DNA from: Streptomyces cadmiisoli
GTDB lineage: Bacteria; Actinomycetota; Actinomycetes; Streptomycetales; Streptomycetaceae
DNA: 64,000 bases
NCBI RefSeq assembly: GCF_003261055.1
Contig: NZ_CP030074.1
Coordinates: 434,001 to 498,000 of the forward strand
Reading direction: 5' to 3'
The number at the start of each line of letters is the position of its first letter. Position 1 is the stretch's first letter. The position numbers and the translations under genes are program-made. This document shows, piece by piece, positions 49,310 through 57,924 of this stretch. The notes beneath the pieces were generated by a model. That model was not told the DNA's origin. It made no database searches and worked only from the letters and a program-made list of their open reading frames with translations.

Positions 49310-49801
49310 ATGACGCACATGAAGCCCATGAGGACGTCGAGGACCGTGAAGACCAGAGAGACCACGAAGTACCCCCTGCGCCCCCTCGCTCTGGCAACCG
49401 GTGGCCTGGTGCTGTCGGCCGCCGCGCTCCTGGCCGTCACCGAGCCGGGGCACGCCACCGCCCCGTCCGGCACCGGAACGAGCGGCGCCGGACAACTCAC
49501 CAGGCAACAGGCCGGTCCCCACGGCGAGCCCGCGTCGCGGCAGGCGCCCGCGGCGGGAACCCGTATCGGGGTCAAGCCCGGCTGGGGCACGGCTCGGGTC
49601 CGGCTGAAGCCCGAGAAGGACGCCTACATCGTGTTCGAGCTCAAGGAGGGCGGCACGACGGCGCACTGCACCCTCACGGGATGCGGGACCTTCAACGGGG
49701 ACACCGTCACCGCCTGCAACACCACGACCAACCAGTGGTACCCGGTCACGGTCAACCGCCAGATGATGTACGTGTCCGCGACGTGCGGCACACCGGTCTG
49801 A
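49310..49801 (+). CDS. Secreted protein of unknown function, 163 aa
   Basis: A basic N-terminus and hydrophobic segment (LRPLALATGGLVLSAAALLA) form a Sec signal ending near HA in EPGHATAPS. The mature part has a Gly/Ala/Gln-rich linker, then a small domain with four cysteines (TAHCTLTGCGTFNGDTV, TACNTTTNQWY, SATCGTPV). No family is recognised. The ATG 49310 follows ACGGAGCAGC; other in-frame ATGs exist. It lies divergent from the lectin-bearing membrane regulator, whose target it could be. Confidence 0.7.
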   Translation: MTHMKPMRTSRTVKTRETTKYPLRPLALATGGLVLSAAALLAVTEPGHATAPSGTGTSGAGQLTRQQAGPHGEPASRQAPAAGTRIGVKPGWGTARVRLKPEKDAYIVFELKEGGTTAHCTLTGCGTFNGDTVTACNTTTNQWYPVTVNRQMMYVSATCGTPV

Positions 49802-49943
49802 GCACGGTCTGAGACGACGTACCCCCGGTGGTCGCGCCACTGAGGCGCATCCGGCCACCGGGGCAGTGTCCGGTGACCGGCGCCGTGTTTCATGGTCACG
49901 TACGCGGACCACCGGGGGACAGGCGACGCGGGGAGGCGGGCCG

Positions 49944-51059
49944 GTGAACACGACGAGGGTCGAACACTTCACTCTGGACGGGGTTCCGCCGCAGGAACGG
50001 GAGCAACGCTGGCAGGAAGTCGTGTCCGCCACGCACTTCGACACCCGTGTGCGGCTGTCACCCGACCACCCCGGCCAGGCGTTCAGGGCGTCCGCGCGCC
50101 GCGTCCATGTCGACGATCTCGCCCTGGTGGACACCCGGTGCGACCCGTGCACGGGTGTCCGCAGCCGGGGCCGGATCCAGGACGGCGGCGCCGACCACGT
50201 CATCGTGGTGTTCACGCGCGCCGGGCGGGAAACGGTGGCGCAGGGCGGCGACACCAGGGAACTGCGCCGGGGCGGCGGTGCCGTCTGGGACAGCACGAGT
50301 GCGACCCGGTTCCAGGTCTGGGAGCCGTTGGTCAAGCGCAGCCTGATCATCCCGCGGAGTGCGCTGCGCGAGGTCGGCGGACCCCGGGGTCCCGTTCGCG
50401 GCGTCCTGGACCAGGCCGAGCCCGCCACGAAGCTGCTCGCCGACTATCTCGACGTACTCGCCCGGACGGCCGAGGAGTTGTCGCCGGCCGCGGTGGCGTC
50501 GGCCCGTACCGCGGCGCTCCACCTGGTCTCCGCGGCCCTGCTCGCCGACCGCGGTCGGTCGGGACCGGCAGCGGCAGGGTCCGTCCCGCTGCCGCTCCCG
50601 CTCTCGCTGCGTCGCGCGGCCGTCGTGCGATGGATCGAGAGAAACCTCAACCGCCCCGACCTCACACCCGCGCTGGTCGCGCAGGGGCACGGTCTCTCGG
50701 TCCGCACCCTGCACCGCCTCTTCGAGGAGAGTGGGGAGACCGTCGCCGGATTCGTCAGGACCCGCCGACTCGCCCGGGCCCGCGCGGATCTGACCGCGGG
50801 TGAGGAACCCGTCTCCGTGATCGCCGCGCGCTGGGGCTTCGCCGACCCGAGCCACTTCACCCGGGCGTTCGGCGAGGTGTACGGAACCACGCCGACCCGC
50901 TACCGGGCGGACGCGCGCACGCGGCCAGGTGCGCGGGTCGGCGCGGACGGGGCCGACGCCCGCGTGCCATCGGTTGGCGTCGAGCGGCCAGTACCTGGCA
51001 CGCAGAGGCAGGCGGTGCCCCAGGACGGAGGTCAGGATCGAGGCACCAGACCGATGTGA
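49944..51059 (+). CDS. AraC-family regulator
   Basis: Transcription factor of 371 aa. An N-terminal ligand-binding domain (about 1-185: VEHFTLDGVPPQEREQRWQE, ADHVIVVFTRAGRETVAQGG, WDSTSATRFQVWEPLVKRSL) of the AraC_binding_2 type precedes a double helix-turn-helix (about 230-330: WIERNLNRPDLTPALVAQGH, SVRTLHRLFEESGETVAGFV, ISVIAARWGFADPSHFTRAF in the usual positions, ending YGTTPTRYRA). A disordered Arg/Pro tail follows. GTG 49944 has GGGGAGG seven bases before. The alpha/beta hydrolase gene starts 12 bases after its stop, so they form an operon. Confidence 0.9.
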   Translation: MNTTRVEHFTLDGVPPQEREQRWQEVVSATHFDTRVRLSPDHPGQAFRASARRVHVDDLALVDTRCDPCTGVRSRGRIQDGGADHVIVVFTRAGRETVAQGGDTRELRRGGGAVWDSTSATRFQVWEPLVKRSLIIPRSALREVGGPRGPVRGVLDQAEPATKLLADYLDVLARTAEELSPAAVASARTAALHLVSAALLADRGRSGPAAAGSVPLPLPLSLRRAAVVRWIERNLNRPDLTPALVAQGHGLSVRTLHRLFEESGETVAGFVRTRRLARARADLTAGEEPVSVIAARWGFADPSHFTRAFGEVYGTTPTRYRADARTRPGARVGADGADARVPSVGVERPVPGTQRQAVPQDGGQDRGTRPM

Positions 51060-51071
51060 GGCGGATGACTG

Positions 51072-51971
51072 ATGATGCGCGAGGACGTGGAATTCGGTGC
51101 GCAGGGCGCGACGTTGCGGGGCTGGTTCTACCCCGCCGCCGGGTCGGAGGACCGGAAGGCACCCTGTGTGGTGCTCCAGCACGGCTTCTCGGCCGTGAAA
51201 GAGATGGGACTCGACCGGTACGCGGAGACGTTCCAGGCGGCGGGGCTCAGCGCACTCGCGTACGACCACCCCGGCCTGGGTGCGAGCGAGTCGCTGCCGG
51301 GCTCCCCGCGCCAGGAGATCGACCCCTGGCAGCAGATCCGCTGCATCCAGCACGCGATCACCTACGCCCAGAGCCGCGACGACGTCGACCCGGACCGCAT
51401 CGGGGTGTGGGGCTCCAGCCTCGGCGGGGGGAACGCGTTCGTCGCCGCCGCGATCGACCGCCGGGTGCGCGCGGTGGTCGGCCAGGTGCCGATGATCAGC
51501 GGATCGGCGACCGCCGGCACCGAAGGACAGGACGCCTTCTTCGCCGCCGAGCGCCTGGCCCGGGCGGCGGGTGCGGCGCCCACCGTGATCCCCGTGGTCG
51601 CCGAGGATCCGAGCGTGCCGTCCGCGCTGCCCACGCCCGACGCCTGGGCCTGGTTCACGCAGAACGGGAAGGACGAGGCCTCGACGTGGCGCAACGAGGT
51701 CACCGTCACCTCGGCGGAGTTCATCCGCGGCTTCGAACCCGGCAGGTATCTGCCGCTCATCGCCCCGACGCCGCTGCTGATGATCGTGGCGCCGCACGAC
51801 CGGACCACGCCGGGCGCGGGCGCCACGACGGCGTACGAGACCGCCGCGCACCCCAAGAAGCTGGAGCTCATCCCGGGCGGGCACTTCGACGCCTACGACG
51901 GCGAGGAATTCCGTCTCGCCTCGCGGGCGGCCCGCGACTGGTTCACCGAGCACCTGCACGCCCGGACCTGA
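51072..51971 (+). CDS. Alpha/beta hydrolase
   Basis: Cytoplasmic hydrolase of 299 aa. Motifs are LQHGFSAVKEM for the oxyanion region near 36, nucleophile serine in GVWGSSLGGGNAFVAAA, an acid in APHDRTTPGAG and catalytic His in IPGGHFDAYDG near 275. This is the dienelactone hydrolase/BAAT-like group often called 'alpha/beta hydrolase family, DUF1749-like'. Substrate unknown. Its ATG 51072 lies 12 bases after the AraC gene stop, so the regulator probably controls it. Confidence 0.88.
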   Translation: MMREDVEFGAQGATLRGWFYPAAGSEDRKAPCVVLQHGFSAVKEMGLDRYAETFQAAGLSALAYDHPGLGASESLPGSPRQEIDPWQQIRCIQHAITYAQSRDDVDPDRIGVWGSSLGGGNAFVAAAIDRRVRAVVGQVPMISGSATAGTEGQDAFFAAERLARAAGAAPTVIPVVAEDPSVPSALPTPDAWAWFTQNGKDEASTWRNEVTVTSAEFIRGFEPGRYLPLIAPTPLLMIVAPHDRTTPGAGATTAYETAAHPKKLELIPGGHFDAYDGEEFRLASRAARDWFTEHLHART

Positions 51972-52094
51972 ACACTGCAGGCCGAGGGACGGCCGAGCCG
52001 CCGTCGGTCCCGCGGTACGCGCGGGGCCGGCGGCCGTCCCGCACCGCGTGCGATCGGCGGCGGACCGGCCCCGCACATCGCCAAACGGTCCCGA

Positions 52095-52868
52095 TCAGCG
52101 GACGCAGACCACGCTGACCAGCGTGAATGACGCGTAGAACGGGCCGTCGGAGAGGCTGCTGAACCAGCGTCGGCCGCGGTCCCGGTCGATGTGGCCCTCG
52201 TCGACGGCCCTCTGCATGATGCGGCCGAGGCCGAGCGTGTGGTCGGCGTCCTGGAAGTCCCGGAAGACCGGTGTCGTGGCGAGTACCGCTTCCGTGCGGA
52301 ATCCGGCCTGTTCGGCCAGGCGTGCCAGGCTGCGTCCGATGGTCGCGTTACGCACCACTTCGGCGGTGGTGTATCGGGTGAAGGCGCGGCTTGTCTCAAG
52401 GTCCTCGGCGTCGACGATCAGGGTGTCCCAGTCGGGTTCGGCGAGGCCGACCCGCGCGCCCGGCCGGGTCGCACGGTGCAACTGCGCCAGTGCGTCGGCG
52501 GGTTCGGCGACATGCATGAGGACACGGTCGGTCTTGGCGCGGTCCACCGTGCCCGGCTCGACGGGCAGGGCGTGGATGTCGCCCTCACGGATCTGCACCT
52601 GGTCCAGGCCGTGTGTGCGTTCGCGGGCGTGGACCAGCATGGCCGGGTCGCGGTCGACGCCGATCACGGTGCCATGTGTCCCGGCACGCCGGGCCAGCGC
52701 CGGCAGATCGGTACCCGGCCCGCATCCCGCGTCCAGGACGGTCTGGCCGGGCTGGATGTCCAGCAGGTCGAGCAACTGCTGCTTGTAGGCCCGGCCGGCG
52801 TCTCCGGCGGCGGCGCGCAACATGTAGGCGGCCTGGTCCGGGACGGGCACACCAAGAGTCGATGACAT
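52095..52868 (-). CDS. SAM-dependent methyltransferase
   Basis: Class I methyltransferase of 257 aa: TVLDAGCGPGTDLPALARRA near 42-61 as the SAM loop, IGVDRDPAMLVHARERTHGL, VQIREGDIHALPVEPGTVDR and VLMHVAEPADALAQLHRATR. The C-terminal part (RSLARLAEQAGFRTEAVLAT) is as in UbiE/Methyltransf_25 members acting on small metabolites. ATG 52868 is the start. It is followed by the AraC-linked hydrolase on the opposite strand (convergent). Confidence 0.9.
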   Translation of the reverse strand: MSSTLGVPVPDQAAYMLRAAAGDAGRAYKQQLLDLLDIQPGQTVLDAGCGPGTDLPALARRAGTHGTVIGVDRDPAMLVHARERTHGLDQVQIREGDIHALPVEPGTVDRAKTDRVLMHVAEPADALAQLHRATRPGARVGLAEPDWDTLIVDAEDLETSRAFTRYTTAEVVRNATIGRSLARLAEQAGFRTEAVLATTPVFRDFQDADHTLGLGRIMQRAVDEGHIDRDRGRRWFSSLSDGPFYASFTLVSVVCVR

Positions 52869-53446
52869 AGGTGTCAGTCAAGCACCACCGATCCCACCCG
52901 ACGTCACTCCCGTGAAATCCGCGATCCCCGGGATCACCGAATACCGGACGGCGCGGACAAAACCCCGGTTGCGGGAACTGAACCCCGTCGGAAGTATTTC
53001 CCGCGTCGGCCCAGCCGCGAAGCTGTCGTGCCCGCGCCCGCGCTCACGATCGCCCCCACGCCGTGCGCGGGCGGCGCGACCTGGCTCGTTCCCCCGCTGA
53101 AGAACACGCCCACGTACTCGTTCGCGACCGTCCTCGCAAGAGCGATGAACAGTGCGGAAATAGTGCTCAGCGGAATTGAGCAATTCGGAATTCGCGTCGC
53201 TCGGAAACCCGGGCCGAGGTCACGGCTGCCCTTATGGATGGCAGGCATCGAGTGGACACTTCCTCCATTGTGGTGAGCCCGAAATGAATGAAACGCATGC
53301 TTCGCAATTGCTTTTCGGCCACCTACTGTCTGCCCTCACCGGAACCCGGACCGCTGCCGCGGTGACGGGCGCCTGCCCTGCGGTCCGCCGCGGGACCGAT
53401 CCGGGTGTCCACGACACGCCAAGCACAGTGCGCGAAGGAGTGCCCC
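52869..53446. other. Gene-poor region before the symporter
   Basis: In 578 bases I see no convincing gene. The stretch from 53130 to 53340 is less GC-rich and contains GAATTG-AG-CAATTC (53173-53186), a perfect inverted repeat likely to be part of a promoter or operator for the symporter operon. Short open frames give random-looking proteins. Confidence 0.5.
53173..53186 (+). promoter_or_regulatory. Inverted repeat GAATTG-AG-CAATTC upstream of the symporter operon
   Basis: The AT-rich repeat stands out in very GC-rich DNA, 261 bases before the symporter ATG. Nearby GGAATTC repeats part of an arm. It is a candidate operator for the catabolic cluster. Confidence 0.4.
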
Positions 53447-54907
53447 ATGGCCGTCGACTACATAGTGATCGTCGTCTATCTCGCCGGCATGCTGGCCATG
53501 GGCTGGTGGGGCATGCGCCGTTCCAGGTCCAAGAGCGAGTTCCTGGTGGCCGGGCGCCGACTCGGCCCCGCCATGTACTCCGGCACCATGTCGGCGATCG
53601 TCGTCGGCGGCGCGTCCACGATCGGCGGTGTCGGCCTCGGCTATCAGTACGGGCTGTCCGGTGCCTGGATGGTGGTCAGCATCGGCCTCGGCATGCTGGC
53701 CCTGTCCCTGTTCTTCTCCGCCCGCCTCGCCCGGCTGAAGGTCTACACCGTCTCCGAGATGCTCGACCTGCGCTACGGCGGCCGGGCGGGCGTCATCTCG
53801 GGCGTCGTCATGTGGGCGTACACCCTGATGGTCGCCGTCACGGCCACCATCGCCTACGCGACGATCTTCGACGTCCTGCTCGACATGAACCGTACGGTCG
53901 CCATCGTCCTGGGCGGCTCGATCGTCGTCGCGTACTCGACGCTCGGCGGCATGTGGTCCATCACGCTCACCGACATGGTGCAGTTCGTGGTGAAGACCGT
54001 CGGCATGCTGCTCCTGCTGATGCCCATCGCGGTCGTCAAGGCCGGAGGATTCGGTGAGCTGAAGGCCCAACTGCCCACCTCCTACTTCGACCCGCTGGGC
54101 ATCGGCGGCGAGGCCATCTTCACCTACGTGCTGGTCTACACGTTCGGCATGCTGATCGGTCAGGACATCTGGCAGCGCGTGTTCACCGCGCGCAGCGACC
54201 GCACGGCCAAATGGGGCGGCACCATCGCCGGCACCTACTGCCTCGCCTACGCCGTCGCCGGCGCGATCGTCGGTACGGCGGCCAAGGTGCTCTACCCCAA
54301 CCTCGCCAACGCCGACGACGCCTTCGCCACCGTCGTCAAGGAGCAACTGCCCGTCGGCGTCCGCGGACTGGTGCTCGCCGCCGCGCTCGCCGCCGTGATG
54401 TCGACCTCCTCCGGCGCCCTGATCTCCTGCGCCACCGTCGCCAACAACGACATCTGGTCGAGACTGCGCGGGGCGGTCCGCGGATCCGACGAACCGCAGG
54501 ACGAGGTCAGGGCCAACCGCGTCTTCATCCTGATCATGGGCGTCGTGGCGATCTGTACGGCGCTGGCCCTGAACGATGTCGTCGAGGCGCTGACCGTCGC
54601 CTACAACCTGCTCGTCGGCGGCCTGCTCGTACCGATCCTCGGCGGGCTGCTGTGGAAGCGCGGCACCGTGCAGGGCGCCTTCGCCGCGGTCGCGGTGGGC
54701 AGCCTCACGGTCCTCGGCCTGATGGCCGCCTTCGGCATCCTGGCGAACGAACCCGTCTACTACGGGCTCCTGGCCTCCCTGGCCGCCTACGTCATCGCCT
54801 CGCTGGCCACCGAGCCCACCGACGCGACCGTGCTCGCCACCTGGCGCGAGCGCCTCGCCGGACGGGACCCCGAAGCCGCGCCCGAACCGGTCGAGGCTCC
54901 TCGCTAG
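53447..54907 (+). CDS. Sodium:solute symporter (SSS family)
   Basis: Integral membrane transporter of 486 aa with about 13 membrane segments. Typical features are VDYIVIVVYLAGMLAMGWWG at the first segment, SGTMSAIVVGGASTIGGVGL as in SSS sodium sites, GMWSITLTDMVQFVVKTVGM and AAALAAVMSTSSGALISCAT, the conserved late-segment motif with serines for Na+ binding. It imports an organic solute such as an amino acid, carboxylate or quaternary amine. ATG 53447 follows AAGGAG. Next come a hotdog thioesterase and a beta-keto acid cleavage enzyme, so the solute may be the substrate of that pathway. Confidence 0.93.
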   Translation: MAVDYIVIVVYLAGMLAMGWWGMRRSRSKSEFLVAGRRLGPAMYSGTMSAIVVGGASTIGGVGLGYQYGLSGAWMVVSIGLGMLALSLFFSARLARLKVYTVSEMLDLRYGGRAGVISGVVMWAYTLMVAVTATIAYATIFDVLLDMNRTVAIVLGGSIVVAYSTLGGMWSITLTDMVQFVVKTVGMLLLLMPIAVVKAGGFGELKAQLPTSYFDPLGIGGEAIFTYVLVYTFGMLIGQDIWQRVFTARSDRTAKWGGTIAGTYCLAYAVAGAIVGTAAKVLYPNLANADDAFATVVKEQLPVGVRGLVLAAALAAVMSTSSGALISCATVANNDIWSRLRGAVRGSDEPQDEVRANRVFILIMGVVAICTALALNDVVEALTVAYNLLVGGLLVPILGGLLWKRGTVQGAFAAVAVGSLTVLGLMAAFGILANEPVYYGLLASLAAYVIASLATEPTDATVLATWRERLAGRDPEAAPEPVEAPR

Positions 54908-54962
54908 CGCGGCGTGCTCCGGGCACCGGCCCCTGCGCCCGTATCCGCCCCTCACTCCGCAG

Positions 54963-55106
54963 ATGGACTGGAGTCACATGCCCCTCTCCCGCGAACCGGG
55001 CGACCTCGCCGGGAAGCCGATTCCCGACGTCGGCGCACACACGTCCGGACCGGTCAGCCACCCGCCGATGCCGCGGATGCCCTCCGCACAGGGAACGTCC
55101 GGATGA
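54963..55106 (+). CDS. Possible small ORF of 47 aa, translationally coupled to the thioesterase
   Basis: ATG 54963 opens a frame (MDWSHMPLSREPGDLAGKPI, then Pro/Ser-rich HPPMPRMPSAQG) that ends in TGA overlapping the ATG of the thioesterase by four bases (ATGA). Such overlap is normal for real genes in this genome. The peptide has no recognised domain. It may be a leader peptide for coupling, a remnant of a lost gene, or chance. Confidence 0.35.
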   Translation: MDWSHMPLSREPGDLAGKPIPDVGAHTSGPVSHPPMPRMPSAQGTSG

Positions 55107-55501
55107 CCGCCCCGCCCACCACGCACCAGGTACAGGTCCGCTGGCCCGACGTCGACGCTCTCGGTCACGTCAACCACAGCGCCGTCCTGGCCTACCTGGA
55201 AGTCGGCCGTGACGCGGTGCTCTCCGCTTGCGGCATCGCGGCTCAGGACTGCGTCGTCCGGCGCTGCACGATCGACTACGTACGGGAGGTACGTCCCCTG
55301 GGTTCGCACGTGGAGTACCGGTTCGACGCTGTCGTACCCGGCCGCACCAGCATCCGGGTCGAGGAGCGCCTCATGCAGGCCGGCGAGACGGCCGTGGCGT
55401 CGGCATTCGTCCTGGTGATGTGGAACGGCGCGGAACACGCGCCCCGCGAACTCACCCCCGCCGAGCGGCACGCCCTGCTGCAACTCGAGAAGGAGCTCTG
55501 A
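55103..55501 (+). CDS. Hotdog-fold acyl-CoA thioesterase
   Basis: Cytoplasmic thioesterase of 132 aa of the 4-hydroxybenzoyl-CoA thioesterase type: VQVRWPDVDALGHVNHSAVL with the catalytic Asp in WPDVDALGHVN, YLEVGRDAVLSACGI on the long helix, RRCTIDYVREVRPLGSHVEY and RTSIRVEERLMQAGE. It would hydrolyse an acyl-CoA or similar thioester. In carnitine-degrading bacteria a thioesterase of this fold next to a BKACE enzyme removes betainyl-CoA; the same neighbour pattern is seen here. The gene is followed by the BKACE gene with one base between. Confidence 0.88.
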   Translation: MTAPPTTHQVQVRWPDVDALGHVNHSAVLAYLEVGRDAVLSACGIAAQDCVVRRCTIDYVREVRPLGSHVEYRFDAVVPGRTSIRVEERLMQAGETAVASAFVLVMWNGAEHAPRELTPAERHALLQLEKEL

Positions 55502-55502
55502 C

Positions 55503-56336
55503 ATGCCGGAGTGGAACGCACACCCCGTCGTCATCACCGCGGCCATCACCGGTGCGGACGTCACCCGCGACACCAACCCCAACCTCCCGTACACCCCTTC
55601 GGAGATCGCCGAATCCAGCCTTCGTTCCCTCGCGGCGGGCGCGACGGTCGTCGCCCTGCACGCCCGCGAGGACGACGGCACGCCCAGCGGCCGCCCGGAG
55701 CTGTTCCAGGACGCGATCCGGCGGATCCGCGAGAGCGCCCCGAACGCGGTGGTCAACGTGTCCACAGGCGGGTCCAGCGCCATGAGCCTCGACGAACGGC
55801 TCGGCGGGCTCGAGGTGTCGCCGGACATGTGCGGCGTGGAGACCGGATCGATGAACTTCGGCGACGGCACGTTCATCACCTCGCCGGCGGCGGGCCGGGA
55901 GATCATCACCCGTGCCCGCACCCGGAACATCGCCCTGGAGGTCGAGGCGTTCGAGGTCGGACACGTCATCAGCGCCGTCCGGCTGCTGGAAGAAGGCCTG
56001 CTGCCCGGGCCGTTGCGGGTGAACCTGGTCTTCGGGGTGCCGGGCGGAATCGACGCGAGCCCCGAGGCACTCGACGCGATGCTGCGCCCCCTGCCGCCGG
56101 ACACGTTCTGGTCCGTGACCTGCGTGGGCCGCCACCATGAACGCATCCTCGCCCTGGCCCTGTTGCGCGGAGCGTGCGGCGTACGCACCGGCCTCGAAGA
56201 CGTCGCCTACATCAGCAAGGGTGTGCTCGCGCCCTCCAACGAAGCCCTCGTCAGCAGGCTCGCCGACCTGGCGGCCACACTCGGCCGGCAGGTCACCACC
56301 GTCGAGCAGGCCCGGGAGCTGCTGAGGATCGGTTGA
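55503..56336 (+). CDS. Beta-keto acid cleavage enzyme (BKACE, DUF849)
   Basis: TIM-barrel zinc enzyme of 277 aa that cleaves a beta-keto acid with acetyl-CoA. Family stretches are VVITAAITGADVTRDTNPNL and PYTPSEIAESSLRSLAAGAT at the front, VNVSTGGSSAMSLDERLGGL, MCGVETGSMNFGDGTFITSP, and SVTCVGRHHERILALALLRG then VRTGLEDVAYISKGVLAPSN with the conserved Glu. The usual zinc motif HxHxRD is read here as ALHARED, so one histidine appears to be missing. ATG 55503 lies one base after the thioesterase stop. The cluster suggests a 3-dehydrocarnitine or 3-keto-5-aminohexanoate type pathway. Confidence 0.88.
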   Translation: MPEWNAHPVVITAAITGADVTRDTNPNLPYTPSEIAESSLRSLAAGATVVALHAREDDGTPSGRPELFQDAIRRIRESAPNAVVNVSTGGSSAMSLDERLGGLEVSPDMCGVETGSMNFGDGTFITSPAAGREIITRARTRNIALEVEAFEVGHVISAVRLLEEGLLPGPLRVNLVFGVPGGIDASPEALDAMLRPLPPDTFWSVTCVGRHHERILALALLRGACGVRTGLEDVAYISKGVLAPSNEALVSRLADLAATLGRQVTTVEQARELLRIG

Positions 56337-56839
56337 CCGACGGCTTCACCGGTGCGCTGCTCGCGGACCCGCCCCGGCCCGAGCGGCTCACCAGCCGAAC
56401 GCGCCAGGGGGGCGGCCGCAGCGCCGCAGTGGTGGTGTCGGCGGTATTGCAAGGTCGTGAAGCCGGCCGGACGAACCTTGACCGGGCTCCGGACGGGTGG
56501 CGATGCTCTTGGACATGCCCGCGATGAATCGCCCCGTTCCGCGGCTCCGCATCGACCGGAGGCGTCCCGCCCCGGTCGAGTGCCCGTGTCCGTGTCCTTG
56601 ACGGCACCGGTTCGGCATCGGCCGCGCACTCGCCCTCCGTACGAGTAGCGCATCTCCCGTGCGCGGATGTCCGACCGCGACGGACCGCCACGTCCGCACG
56701 ACCAACCGCCGTGCCGTACGGCGAACAGCCATGCCCGGCACGGCGAACAGCCATGCCGGGCAGGTCGACCAGCATGCCGAGTACGACGAACAGCCATGCC
56801 CCGCGACCTCACCAGCCACTCCCGCCGAAGGGACCTCCC
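56337..56839. other. Region before the dioxygenase with short direct repeats
   Basis: No gene is seen in 503 bases. Three copies of an 18-base sequence at 56718, 56740 and 56783 stand near the right end (separate entry). An ACCTCCC before the ATG at 56840 is a poor binding site, but GAAGGGACC lies just upstream. Confidence 0.5.
56718..56800. repeat. Three direct copies of ACGGCGAACAGCCATGCC
   Basis: Copies at 56718-56735 and 56740-56757 are identical and 22 bases apart; a third at 56783-56800 has one change (ACGACGAACAGCCATGCC), 43 bases on. All lie 40-120 bases before the dioxygenase ATG, about two and four helical turns apart. Confidence 0.82.
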
Positions 56840-57816
56840 ATGACCGCCACCGCCACCGCACCCGCCGCCGTCGCACCCGCCACGAAGAACCCCGCTCTCA
56901 CGGTCGAGAAGGTCGGTGGCCGACTCGGCGCCGTGATCTCCGGAGTCCTCCTCGGCGGGGAACTGGACGAGGCCACCGTGGCCGCGATCCGCGCCGCGGT
57001 CCTCCGGCAAAAGGTCGTCTTCTTCCGCGACCAGCACCACCTGGACGCCGAGAGCCACGAGGCGTTCGCGCGTCTCCTCGGCACCCCGGTCGCCCACCCG
57101 ACCGTGCCCTCCGTCGACGGCCCCTCGGCATCGACAACGACCACGGCGGACGCGCCAACCAGTGGCACACCGATGTCACCTTCGTGCCCGCCTACCCGGC
57201 CTTCTCCATCCTGCGCGCCGAGGTGATCCCGCCGTACGGCGGCAACACCCTGTGGGCCAACACGGCCGCCGCCTACGCCGAACTGCCCGAACCGCTGCGC
57301 GTGCTGGCCGACAGCGTGCGCGGCGTGCACACCAACGACTACGACTACGCGGCCGTACGCCCCGACGCCCCGTCCGCAGCCCTGGAACAGCACCGCAAGG
57401 TGTTCACGTCGACCAAGTTCCGGACCGAGCACCCGGTGGTGCGCGTCCACCCCGAGACCGGCGAACGCACCCTGATCCTCGGCAACTTCCTCCAGAAGCT
57501 CACCGGTTTCAACGGCGGCGATTCACGCGCCCTCATCGACGTGCTCCAGTCGCACGTCGAGCGTCCGGAGAACACGGTCCGCTGGCAGTGGCGGGCCGGC
57601 GACGTCGCCATCTGGGACAACCGGGCGACCCAGCACTATGGCGTCGACGACTCGGACGACCACGAGCGCACCCTGCGCCGCGTCACCATCGACGGCGACG
57701 TCCCGGTCGGCGTGGACGGCCGCCGCTCCCTGCTGCTCGCCCCGGAGTCGGTGCCGGAGCCCGAGTACGGCATCGCCTCCGGGGCTTCCACGGACGGGGC
57801 GCTCGCGCGGGAGTGA
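56840..57816 (+). pseudogene. TauD/TfdA-family dioxygenase, broken by a one-base frameshift
   Basis: 2-oxoglutarate/Fe(II)-dependent dioxygenase that would be about 325 aa if whole. The first frame (56840-57121) reads [54 protein letters not shown] and then loses sense. The second frame from about 57124 reads [20 protein letters not shown] (iron ligands H and D), [38 protein letters not shown] (distal H and the 2-oxoglutarate Arg). Adding one C to the CCCC run at 57121-57124 joins them (VDG-P-LGID). This may be a real mutation, phase variation or an assembly error. Substrate unknown; it lies downstream of the BKACE cluster. Confidence 0.85.
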
Positions 57817-57924
57817 TCAGGCGCCCGCTCGCCCGGAGCTACGTCGATGTCAGTGGCCCCCTCTAATGTTCGATCAACGGACCTGCCGGAACGGCCGGGG
57901 GTCGAGTCCGGGGAGGGGCCTGCC

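Noticed and set aside
52878..53248. Small genes in either strand before the symporter
   Set aside because: Several 80-105 codon frames overlap, none has a binding site with normal spacing or protein-like composition.
53336..54955. Long minus-strand frame opposite the symporter
   Set aside because: Shadow of the symporter; translation is Gly/Asp/Val-rich with no domain.
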